Source: Planomonospora parontospora
Lineage (GTDB): Bacteria; Actinomycetota; Actinomycetes; Streptosporangiales; Streptosporangiaceae
Length of the DNA: 64,000 nt
Direction of reading: 5' to 3'
Assembly: GCA_014647935.1 (NCBI GenBank)
Contig: BMQD01000024.1
Coordinates: 24,370-88,369 of the forward strand
Part shown: positions 37,478 through 45,884 of the stretch, piece after piece
Layout: each line of letters opens with the position of its first letter
How positions within the stretch are numbered: position 1 is the stretch's first letter
Translations under genes and position numbers: made by a program
Notes under the pieces: generated by a model
Told to the model about the DNA's origin: nothing
Database searches by the model: none
Seen by the model: the letters and a program-made list of their open reading frames with translations, nothing else

Positions 37478-38630
37478 CATGGACTTCCTGGTCGGCGCCG
37501 AGGACGACGATGGTCGGTCGCGGCGCCGGTCGCGCGCGTCCTCGGGACGCGACGGCGGGAGGCGGGGCCGCCGCCGCAAGCGGCGCCGTAACAAGGGCGG
37601 CTTCCTGGCCCCCATGCTCGCGCTCCTCATCCTGGTGGGTGGCATCGGCGCCGGCGGTTACTACGGCTACACGTGGCTGAGCGACGTGATGACCCCGGAC
37701 GACTACACCGGTCAGGGCACCGGCGAGGTCTCCGTGGAGATCACGGCGGGGCAGAGCGCCACCGACGTCGCCCGGACGCTGGAGGAGCAGGGTGTGGTCA
37801 AGAGCGCCAAGGCCTTCACCAACGCCATCGCGGCGGCCGGCAAGAGCTCCTCCCTGCAGCCGGGGACCTACACCCTGCGCAAGCAGATGTCCGCCGCCGC
37901 GGCGGTCGAGCTCCTCGACCCGAGCAAGCAGCTGATGGACCGGGTCACCCTCAAGGAGGGGCTGCGCCTGTCCGACACCCTCATCACCCTGGCCAAGGCG
38001 ACGGGCCGGCCGCTGAGGGACTTCCAGCAGGCGGCCAAGGACGCCGAGGCGCTGGGCCTGCCCGGCTACGCCAGGGGCAGGCTGGAGGGCTACGCGTTCC
38101 CGGCCACCTACGACATCACGCCCAAGATGTCGGCGGCCGACATCCTGGCCGTGATGGTCGAGCGCTTCAACGACACCGCCGACAAGGACAAACTGGTCGC
38201 CGGGGCCAAGGAGCTCGGCCACACGCCGCACGAGATCATGACGATCGCCAGCATCATCCAGGCGGAGGCCGGCCGGGTCAGCGACATGGGGAAGATGGCC
38301 CGGGTCATCTACAACCGCCTGGAGAAGGGGCGGAAGCTGGAGATGGACAGCACGGTGATGTACGGACTGAACAAGTACGGCATCGCCGCGACCAACGCCG
38401 ATCTGCGCAGCACGTCCCCCTACAACACCTACGCCAGGACCGGGCTGCCGCCGGGTCCGATCAGCAACCCCGGCGACCATGCCATCCAGGCCGCGCTCAA
38501 CCCGCCCGAGGGCGACTGGTTCTTCTTCGTGACCACCGACCCTGAGCGGCGGCTGACCGAGTTCGCCACCACCGAGGCGGAGTTCCTCCGGCTCAAGGCC
38601 AAGTTCAACAGGAAGCAGGCGGGCGGGTGA
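37464..38630 (+). CDS. mltG: Endolytic murein transglycosylase MltG
   Basis: 388 residues. An Asp-rich start is followed by a highly basic Arg/Lys stretch (about 13-45), one membrane helix (about 49-70) and the YceG/MltG domain: SVEITAGQSATDVARTL, FPATYDITPKMSAADIL, the catalytic Glu in ASIIQAEAG, YNRLEKGRKLEMDSTVMYGL and YNTYARTGLPPGPISNPG. It cleaves nascent glycan strands outside the membrane and helps end peptidoglycan polymerisation. The ATG at 37464 overlaps a short upstream ORF; the stop overlaps the aroE GTG by four bases. Confidence 0.93.
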   Translation: MNDLDMDFLVGAEDDDGRSRRRSRASSGRDGGRRGRRRKRRRNKGGFLAPMLALLILVGGIGAGGYYGYTWLSDVMTPDDYTGQGTGEVSVEITAGQSATDVARTLEEQGVVKSAKAFTNAIAAAGKSSSLQPGTYTLRKQMSAAAAVELLDPSKQLMDRVTLKEGLRLSDTLITLAKATGRPLRDFQQAAKDAEALGLPGYARGRLEGYAFPATYDITPKMSAADILAVMVERFNDTADKDKLVAGAKELGHTPHEIMTIASIIQAEAGRVSDMGKMARVIYNRLEKGRKLEMDSTVMYGLNKYGIAATNADLRSTSPYNTYARTGLPPGPISNPGDHAIQAALNPPEGDWFFFVTTDPERRLTEFATTEAEFLRLKAKFNRKQAGG

Positions 38631-39481
38631 CGCGGTCCGTGCCGGGGACCGTGACGAGGGCCGCGGTCCTGGGCTCGCCGATCGCCCACTCGCTCTCGCC
38701 CTACCTGCACCGGGCCGCCTACGAGGCGCTCGGCCTGGACGGCTGGAGCTACGAGGCGATCGAGTGCGACGAGGCGGCGCTGCCCGCCCTGCTCGGCGGC
38801 CTCGGCCCCGGGTGGGCCGGGCTCTCGCTGACCATGCCGCTCAAGCGGGCCGTGCTCCCGCTGCTCGACACGGTCTCCGACCTCGCCGTCGAGGTGGGCG
38901 GGGCCAACACCGTGGTCCTGTCGGGGAGCGGCCGGCACGGCGACAACACCGACGTGTACGGCATCGTGCAGGCACTGTCCGAGGCCGGGGTGGCCCCTCC
39001 CCGGTCCGCGGTGATCCTGGGCGGAGGGGCGACGGCCGCCTCCACCCTGGCCGCCCTGCGCGAGCTGGGCCTGGGCGAGGCCACGCTGGTGGTCCGCGAC
39101 CAGGCCAGGGCGGGGGAGACCGCCGAGGTGGCCGAACGGCTGGGCACGGCCCTGACGGTGCAGACCTTCGACAAGCTCGACGCGGTCCTGGACGTGGACC
39201 TGGTGGTCTCCACCCTGCCGTCCGGCGCGGCGGACGGCTTCGCCGACCTGGTGGCCGCCCGCGCCCCCGCGGTCTTCGACGTGGTCTACGCCCCCTGGCC
39301 CACCCTTCTCGCGCAGGCCGTACGGCGGGCGGGCGGGACCGTGGTCGGCGGCTTCCCGATGCTGCTGCACCAGGCGGTCCGGCAGGTCGAGCTGATGACC
39401 GGCCGGACGGACGTGCCGGTGGAGGCGATGCGCGCGGCCGGTGAGGCGGAGATCCTCAGACGAGCCGGTCGGGCGAGCTGA
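38627..39481 (+). CDS. aroE: Shikimate dehydrogenase
   Basis: 284 residues. Shikimate-binding LGSPIAHSLSPYLHRAAYEALGLD, catalytic Lys in LTMPLKRAVLP, GANTVV and DNTDVYG, and the NADP-binding GGGATAASTLAALRELG. It reduces 3-dehydroshikimate to shikimate in aromatic amino acid synthesis. GTG at 38627 overlaps the mltG stop. Its 3' end overlaps the convergent membrane-protein gene by 26 bases. The other shikimate genes that often follow in actinobacteria (aroC, aroK, aroB) are absent here. Confidence 0.94.
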   Translation: MTRSVPGTVTRAAVLGSPIAHSLSPYLHRAAYEALGLDGWSYEAIECDEAALPALLGGLGPGWAGLSLTMPLKRAVLPLLDTVSDLAVEVGGANTVVLSGSGRHGDNTDVYGIVQALSEAGVAPPRSAVILGGGATAASTLAALRELGLGEATLVVRDQARAGETAEVAERLGTALTVQTFDKLDAVLDVDLVVSTLPSGAADGFADLVAARAPAVFDVVYAPWPTLLAQAVRRAGGTVVGGFPMLLHQAVRQVELMTGRTDVPVEAMRAAGEAEILRRAGRAS

Positions 39482-40409
39482 CCGTCCCGGAGCCGTACGG
39501 CCGGAAGCCGCGCCGGGCGACGGTGAACAGCAGCGCGACGATCAGTGCCTCGACCGCGAGGGGGAACCAGCCCCGCAGCTGCAGGTGCTGAGGGAGCTGC
39601 TGGCCGTACGTCAGGGCGATCAGGGGCGACAGCAGCAGCAGGGCGCGACGGCCGACCGGGGTGCGGCTGCCGGCGCCGCAGGCCATGGCGAGCAGCGCCG
39701 GGACGAGCAGCTGCTCGATGAAGAAGTCGAGCATGAACCCGTACCAGAGGACGCCGGCGGCCGCCAGCGCCAGCAGGGAGGCGGAGGCCCAGCGGAGCAG
39801 CGTCCGGCGGCCGATGAGCTCCGCACCCGCGGCGGGGTCCGGCGCGAAGGTCAGCAGGAGGGCGACGGCGACGGGGACCGCCGACCGGAGCGCGATGTCC
39901 GCGGGAGTGGACCACACCGCGCCGAGCGTGCCCGCTCCTGCCGCGGAGCCGGTCGCGACGGTGTGGAGGGCGGGACCGGAGAGCGCCCACAGCCACGCCC
40001 AGGCGATCGCCGTCCGGCGCGGTCCCCGCAGCGCCAGCCCGAGGGTCAGCGTGTAGGGCAGGAGCGTCAGAGTCGAGACGGCGATCCGGTGGAGGGGTTC
40101 CAGCCCGTCCGTCATCAGCGCGAGGACGGCCGGGACGGCGTGGATGACGACGAGGTGGAGGGGGGCGACGATCGCGGCCGCGTTCATCGCGTCGCGCCAC
40201 CGCGGCGCGGACCCCGGTCCCAGGAGGCGGTGCGCCCGGATCCTGATGGCCCCGTGGACGAGGTCGAAGGTCTCGCGCGGGCCGGGGCGCCGCTGCCCCG
40301 GTTCCGCTCCGGCGAGCATCACGCCGATCATCTCCTCGCCGTGGCGGGCCCGGTGGTCGGCGGGGTACCAGGCGAGGAGCCTGCGGTAGCGGTCCTCCAG
40401 GCCGGTCAC
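39456..40409 (-). CDS. Integral membrane protein of unknown function, partner of PadR regulator
   Basis: 317 residues. A soluble N-terminal part (MTGLEDRYRRLLAWYPADHRARHGEEMIGVML) is typical of actinobacterial membrane proteins paired with PadR regulators; then about eight hydrophobic helices to the C terminus. GTG at 40409 overlaps the PadR stop by four bases, so the two are translated together. It may be the sensor or target of the regulator or a permease; function unknown. The 3' end overlaps aroE. Confidence 0.8.
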   Translation of the reverse strand: MTGLEDRYRRLLAWYPADHRARHGEEMIGVMLAGAEPGQRRPGPRETFDLVHGAIRIRAHRLLGPGSAPRWRDAMNAAAIVAPLHLVVIHAVPAVLALMTDGLEPLHRIAVSTLTLLPYTLTLGLALRGPRRTAIAWAWLWALSGPALHTVATGSAAGAGTLGAVWSTPADIALRSAVPVAVALLLTFAPDPAAGAELIGRRTLLRWASASLLALAAAGVLWYGFMLDFFIEQLLVPALLAMACGAGSRTPVGRRALLLLSPLIALTYGQQLPQHLQLRGWFPLAVEALIVALLFTVARRGFRPYGSGTVSSPDRLV

Positions 40410-40831
40410 GCGGCACCCCCGGCGAGTCCGCGGCCGGAGGGCGCGCCTCCGGCTGGACCTCGGAGGAGCGCGCCCCCGGTGAGACCGTGACGGAAGAGGG
40501 CGCCCCCGGCGAGGCGGGTGCGCAGCCGGGTGGAGGCGGCCTCGGCGTGCCGCCGGAGCCGTTCGGCCTCGGCCGCCAGGCGGTCGCTGCCGGAGTCGGT
40601 CAGCCGGTAGTAGCGGCGGGCGCGGCCGTCCACGATCTCATCGCGGTCGCCCTCGATGAGGCCCTCGGCCTGGAGCCGGTCGAGGGCGGCGTAGAGGGTC
40701 CCGGCGCGCAGGACGACCCGGCCGGCGGAGATCTCCCGCACGTCGGTGATCATCCCGTAACCGTGCTGGGGTCCGGCGGCGAGGGCCGTGAGGATCAGAA
40801 ACGTGGGTTCCTGCATCGGACGTTCGCTCAT
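40406..40831 (-). CDS. PadR-family transcriptional regulator
   Basis: 141 residues. The winged-helix domain is MQEPTFLILTALAAGPQHGYGMI...SAGRVVLRAGTLYAALDRLQAEGLIE...ARRYYRLTDSG, a good PadR match, followed by a C-terminal helix and a Gly/Ala-rich tail. The ATG at 40831 is preferred; the ATG at 40816 (MQEP) is an alternative, and codons further upstream lie in the AT-rich promoter. It probably represses its own operon through the AT-rich dyad just upstream. Confidence 0.87.
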   Translation of the reverse strand: MSERPMQEPTFLILTALAAGPQHGYGMITDVREISAGRVVLRAGTLYAALDRLQAEGLIEGDRDEIVDGRARRYYRLTDSGSDRLAAEAERLRRHAEAASTRLRTRLAGGALFRHGLTGGALLRGPAGGAPSGRGLAGGAA

Positions 40832-40838
40832 GCGATCT

Positions 40839-40862
40839 TTATATATCGACCATCTGTATATG
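40839..40862 (-). promoter_or_regulatory. PadR promoter/operator, AT-rich imperfect dyad
   Basis: ATATATCGACCATCTGTATAT, an imperfect inverted repeat of ATATA(T)CGA half-sites, unusually AT-rich for this genome. It lies 8 bases before the PadR start and fits known PadR-type operators. The TATATA may also be the -10 element of a near-leaderless promoter. Confidence 0.55.
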
Positions 40863-40899
40863 GACAAGGGGATGATTCTGGCGTCGCGCACGGTTGTGG

Positions 40900-41184
40900 T
40901 AGTGTGACTACTCGATCGGTCCGGCATGCCTGCCGGACGCGCAAGCGGAGGTCTTCCTCCCACCTGGTCGGCCGCGAGGCCGGCAGGTCAAGGATCACTC
41001 CGGTTAACCCCGGAGGGCTTACGGCTTAGGGTTCGTGAGTCCATGTGGCCCCGCATGCGCGACGTGCGGGGCACTTTGCGTTCCGCGTCCTGTTGACCAG
41101 GGCGCGCATGCGTGACCTCCCGGCACGATCGAGCACGTGGCAGTCGCCCGCCAGAGGGCGGCGGATCGCAACCTAGGAGGCCCC
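40900..41184 (+). promoter_or_regulatory. infC promoter candidate and structured 5' leader
   Basis: A -10-like TAGTGT (40900-40905) precedes a leader with four hairpins: 40919-40938 (8 bp, 4-base loop), 40962-40988 (about 11 bp, one bulge), 40998-41015 (6 bp) and 41048-41072 (8 bp, 9-base loop). AGGAGG at 41175-41180 ends the leader. Such structure upstream of infC-rpmI-rplT suggests autogenous control by IF3 or L20; the regulator is inferred. No long ORF is supported between 40832 and 41184 on the plus strand. Confidence 0.5.
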
Positions 41185-41820
41185 ATCAGCGCCGAGCCCC
41201 GCATCAACGACCGTATTCGTGTGCCCGAGGTGCGCCTCGTCGGCCCGAACGGCGAACAGGTGGGCATCGTCTCCATCGGCGATGCTCTGAAGCTGGCTCA
41301 GGAGTCGGACCTCGACCTCGTCGAGGTCGCGGCGACGGCTCGCCCGCCTGTGTGCAAGCTCATGGACTACGGCAAGTTCAAGTACGAGTCGGCCATGAAG
41401 GCACGTGAGGCGCGCCGCAATCAGGCGTACACGATCATCAAGGAGATCAAGCTCCGGCCGAAGATCGACCCGCACGACTACGAGACCAAGAAGGGTCACG
41501 TGGTGCGGTTCCTCAAGGCCGGGGACAAGGTCAAGGTCACGATCATGTTCCGCGGCCGGGAGCAGTCCCGGCCCGAGCTGGGCTTCCGGCTCCTGCAGCG
41601 GCTGGCGGAGGACGTCACGGAGCTCGGCTTCGTGGAGTCCCAGCCCAAGCAGGACGGCCGAAACATGATCATGGTGATCGGCCCGCACAAGAAGAAGGCC
41701 GAGGCCAAGGCCGAGAAGGCGGCGGCCAAGGCCCAGCGCGGCGAAGAGGCTGCGGAGGGCGAGACGTCCGTCACGGACGAGTCGCCCGTCACCGACGAGG
41801 TGGCCGCTCCGCAGGAGTGA
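41185..41820 (+). CDS. infC: Translation initiation factor IF-3
   Basis: 211 residues from ATC at 41185. N-domain [24 protein letters not shown], linker with [13 protein letters not shown]-domain [26 protein letters not shown] and [14 protein letters not shown]; the acidic Ala/Glu tail (about 175-211) is actinobacterial. The start is placed at ATC because TAGGAGG (41174-41180) is four bases upstream of it and no ATG/GTG fits; the alternative GTG at 41137 would add 16 non-conserved residues and has no ribosome site. Non-AUG starts in infC are known to let IF3 repress its own synthesis. Confidence 0.93.
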   Translation: MSAEPRINDRIRVPEVRLVGPNGEQVGIVSIGDALKLAQESDLDLVEVAATARPPVCKLMDYGKFKYESAMKAREARRNQAYTIIKEIKLRPKIDPHDYETKKGHVVRFLKAGDKVKVTIMFRGREQSRPELGFRLLQRLAEDVTELGFVESQPKQDGRNMIMVIGPHKKKAEAKAEKAAAKAQRGEEAAEGETSVTDESPVTDEVAAPQE

Positions 41821-41950
41821 CTCGCATAGCCTGAACGCTCAGGCAGCCGCGAGAAGAATCCGGGACCGGGTCCGGTCTCGCAGTCAGGCATGCCCTTGAC
41901 TCGGGTCACCGGCCCGGGACATCGGCACGATCGAGGGAGATACGGCTGAG

Positions 41951-42145
41951 ATGCCGAAGATGAAGACGCACAGCGGTGCGAAGAAGCGGTTCCGGCTCAC
42001 CGGCTCGGGCAAGATCAAGCGCCGCCGCGCCAACCGCGCGCACTACAACGAGTGGAAGTCGTCCACCCTGACGCGCCGTCTCAAGCCCGAGGTCGTGCTC
42101 TCCGACGCCGACGCCAAGAAGATCAAGAAGCTGCTCGCTAAGTAA
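41951..42145 (+). CDS. rpmI: 50S ribosomal protein L35
   Basis: 64 residues, [36 protein letters not shown]..., a full-length L35, highly basic. GAGG is 11-12 bases before the ATG. It is the second gene of infC-rpmI-rplT, 130 bases after infC and 23 before rplT. Confidence 0.97.
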   Translation: MPKMKTHSGAKKRFRLTGSGKIKRRRANRAHYNEWKSSTLTRRLKPEVVLSDADAKKIKKLLAK

Positions 42146-42168
42146 CGATCCCGGGGAGATAGATACAC

Positions 42169-42549
42169 ATGGCACGCGTGAAGCGGGCGATCAACGCCAA
42201 GAAGAAGCGCAGGGTCGTTCTCGAGCGGGCGAGCGGTTACCGGGGCCAGCGGTCGCGTCTGTACCGCAAGGCCAAGGAGCAGATGCTCCACTCGATGACC
42301 TACGCCTACCGGGACCGCAAGGACCGCAAGGGCACCTTCCGCCGTCTCTGGATCCAGCGCATCAACGCCGCTGCCCGCCAGAACGGCATCACCTACAACC
42401 GGCTCATCCAGGGTCTGCGCCTGGCCTCCATCGAGGTCGACCGCAAGATCCTCGCCGACCTCGCGGTGAACGACGCCGCCACGTTCGCGACGCTGGTCGA
42501 GGCCGCCAAGAAGGCGCTCCCGGCCGACGTGAACGCGCCGGTCGCCTGA
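42169..42549 (+). CDS. rplT: 50S ribosomal protein L20
   Basis: 126 residues. [38 protein letters not shown] and [27 protein letters not shown] are the L20 signatures. It binds 23S rRNA early in 50S assembly and in other bacteria represses this operon by binding its leader. GGGGAG precedes the ATG. A strong hairpin follows. Confidence 0.97.
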   Translation: MARVKRAINAKKKRRVVLERASGYRGQRSRLYRKAKEQMLHSMTYAYRDRKDRKGTFRRLWIQRINAAARQNGITYNRLIQGLRLASIEVDRKILADLAVNDAATFATLVEAAKKALPADVNAPVA

Positions 42550-42589
42550 GGCCGGACACGGGTGGCCGGCCGGGTCCGGCCCCGTTGGA

Positions 42590-42627
42590 GAACGCGGTCC
42601 GCAGCGATCACGCTGCGGGCCGCGTTC
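42590..42627 (+). terminator. Hairpin after rplT
   Basis: A 17-bp stem with one G-T wobble (42590-42606 with 42611-42627) and loop ATCA, 40 bases after the rplT stop. Trailing sequence is GCATTC without a T-run. Confidence 0.7.
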
Positions 42628-42658
42628 GCATTCACGCGGGTTCTCTCGAGGGACGGGT

Positions 42659-43492
42659 ATGGCGGGTTCTGAGCTGACGAACATCAAGTCGCCGCGGGTG
42701 AAGGCCGCGCGGCGGCTGACCAAGCGGGCCTTCCGGGACCGGGACCGGTCCTTCCTCGCCGAGGGGCCGCAGGCGGTCCGCGAGGCGCTGGCCCTGGACG
42801 ACGTGGTGGTGGAGCTGTTCACCACGGCCGAGGCCGAACTGCGGCACGCCGAGATCGTCTTCGCGGCGAGGGCCGCCGGGATACCGGTCCTGCGGACCAG
42901 CGGGGAGGTCATGGCGGAGCTCGCCCAGACCGTCACCCCGCAGGGGCTGCTGGCGGTGTGCCGCTTCGTGCACGTGCCGCTGGAGCGCGCCGTCACCGCC
43001 GACGCCCGCCTGGTGGCCGTCCTCGCGCACGTCCGCGACCCCGGCAACGCCGGGACGGTGCTGCGCTCGGCCGACGCCGCCGGCGCCGACTCGGTGATCT
43101 TCACCGACGCCTCGGTCGACCCCTACAACGGCAAGTGCGTCCGGGCGAGCGCGGGCAGCCTGTTCCACCTCCCGGTCGCCACGGGGGCGCCGGTGGCGCA
43201 GGCCGTGGCGAAGCTCAAGGAGTCCGGCCTGCGGGTGCTCGCCGCGGACGGCGCGGGCAAGCAGACCCTGGACGACGTGGACCTGTCCGGGCCGACCGCG
43301 TGGATCTTCGGCAACGAGGCCTGGGGGCTGCCCGAGGAGCTCCTGCGGCTGGCGGACGACGTCGTCCGGGTGCCGATCTACGGAAGGGCCGAGAGCCTCA
43401 ACCTCGCCACCGCGGCCGCGGTGTGTCTGTATGCATCTGCCCGGTTCCAGCGCGCCGGTTCGCCCTCCGCCCCCGGGCCGAGGCTGCCGTAG
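42659..43492 (+). CDS. SpoU/TrmH-family RNA 2'-O-methyltransferase
   Basis: 277 residues. N-terminal RNA-binding domain (KSPRVKAARRLTKRAFRDRDRSFLAEGPQAVREAL), then the SPOUT domain: motif 1 VRDPGNAGTVLRSADAAGA, motif 2 WIFGNEAWGLP, motif 3 IPIYGRAESLNLATAAAVCLY (here VPIYGRAESLN). It methylates ribose of rRNA or tRNA with SAM; closest in style to 23S-type RlmB/TsnR-like enzymes. GAGGGA precedes the ATG. It lies between rplT and pheST as in many actinobacteria. Confidence 0.92.
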   Translation: MAGSELTNIKSPRVKAARRLTKRAFRDRDRSFLAEGPQAVREALALDDVVVELFTTAEAELRHAEIVFAARAAGIPVLRTSGEVMAELAQTVTPQGLLAVCRFVHVPLERAVTADARLVAVLAHVRDPGNAGTVLRSADAAGADSVIFTDASVDPYNGKCVRASAGSLFHLPVATGAPVAQAVAKLKESGLRVLAADGAGKQTLDDVDLSGPTAWIFGNEAWGLPEELLRLADDVVRVPIYGRAESLNLATAAAVCLYASARFQRAGSPSAPGPRLP

Positions 43493-43542
43493 GACGCGGG
43501 AAACCCGCTATTGTCGGCCTTGGAGTCCGAGGAGGCGGGGTC

Positions 43543-44625
43543 GTGCACGGCGAACACACCGACGAGCGGGGCGCTGACTCCCCATGCGCGATCGGCGTCG
43601 ACGACCTACCCGACGGCCTCGTGGTGACCGACCGCGACGGCCACGTGCTGACCGTCAACCGCGCCGCCGCCCGCCTGACCGGGATCATCCGGGAGCGGGC
43701 CGTCGGCCGCCACGTGCGGGACGTGTTCTCCCTGCAGGACCAGGACGGCCGCGACTGGTGGAAGTGGCTCGACCCGTACGGCGGGCTGCCCACCCGCACC
43801 CGCCAGCCCGAGCTCCCGCTGCGCACCCCGGGCGGCCAGGAGCTGCTCGTCGCCGCCCGGCTGGTGCGCAGGCCCGAGCGGGGCGGCGAGGTCGTCCGCG
43901 TGGTCGTCACGATGCGCGACGCCGGAGCCCGCGCCCGCCTGGAGCGCAGCCGCGCCGACCTGGTCTCCACCGTCGCCCACGAGCTCCGCTCCCCGCTGAC
44001 CAGCGTCAAGGGGTTCACCGCCACGCTCCTGGCCAAGTGGTCGCGCTTCACCGACGACCAGAAGCTGGTCATGCTGGAGACGGTCAACGCCGACGCCGAC
44101 CGGGTGACGCGCTTGATCACCGAACTGCTCGACGTGTCCCGCATCGAGTCGGGACGGCTGGAGATCCACCGGCAGGTGGTCGACCTGCCGGCCAGGGCGC
44201 GCCGGCTGATCGCCGGGCGGGTCGCGGCGGGGGAGCCGGAGGACCGCTTCCGGCTCCAGGTGGACGGCGAACTGCCCGAGACCTGGCTCGACCAGGACAA
44301 GATCGACCAGGTCCTGGCCAACCTGCTGGAAAACGCGGTGCGCCACGGCCGGGGTACGGTGACAATAGCCATGGAACCGAGCGAATGGGGAGTCACCGTG
44401 TCCGTCCGTGACCAGGGGGAGGGCATCCCGCCCGAGCTGGCCACGCGCGTGTTCCGGCAGTTCTGGCGGGGCAACGCCCGCCGCCGGGGCGGCACCGGGC
44501 TCGGCCTGTTCATCGTCAAGGGCCTGATCGAGGCCCACGGCGGCACCGTGTCCGTGCGGCGGGGCCCCGAAGGCGGGGCCGAGTTCCGATTTACCGTGCC
44601 CACCGGCACCCCCGACTTCGCCTGA
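43543..44625 (+). CDS. PAS-domain sensor histidine kinase, soluble
   Basis: 360 residues. PAS domain (about 15-130, DDLPDGLVVTDRDGHVLTVNRAAARLTG), HisKA with phosphoacceptor His146 in VAHELRSPLTSVKGF, and HATPase with N-box NLLENAVRHG, G1 DQGEGIPPE, and G2 GTGLGLFIVKGLIEAHGG. No membrane segment, so a cytoplasmic sensor. No response regulator is adjacent, so its partner is unknown. GTG at 43543 has GGAGG 7 bases upstream. It lies between the rRNA methyltransferase and pheS. Confidence 0.92.
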   Translation: MHGEHTDERGADSPCAIGVDDLPDGLVVTDRDGHVLTVNRAAARLTGIIRERAVGRHVRDVFSLQDQDGRDWWKWLDPYGGLPTRTRQPELPLRTPGGQELLVAARLVRRPERGGEVVRVVVTMRDAGARARLERSRADLVSTVAHELRSPLTSVKGFTATLLAKWSRFTDDQKLVMLETVNADADRVTRLITELLDVSRIESGRLEIHRQVVDLPARARRLIAGRVAAGEPEDRFRLQVDGELPETWLDQDKIDQVLANLLENAVRHGRGTVTIAMEPSEWGVTVSVRDQGEGIPPELATRVFRQFWRGNARRRGGTGLGLFIVKGLIEAHGGTVSVRRGPEGGAEFRFTVPTGTPDFA

Positions 44626-44657
44626 ACGGCGGAGGTGTGGCCCGGTGGGCACTCTGA

Positions 44658-45883
<1,226 letters not shown>

Positions 45884-45884
<1 letters not shown>

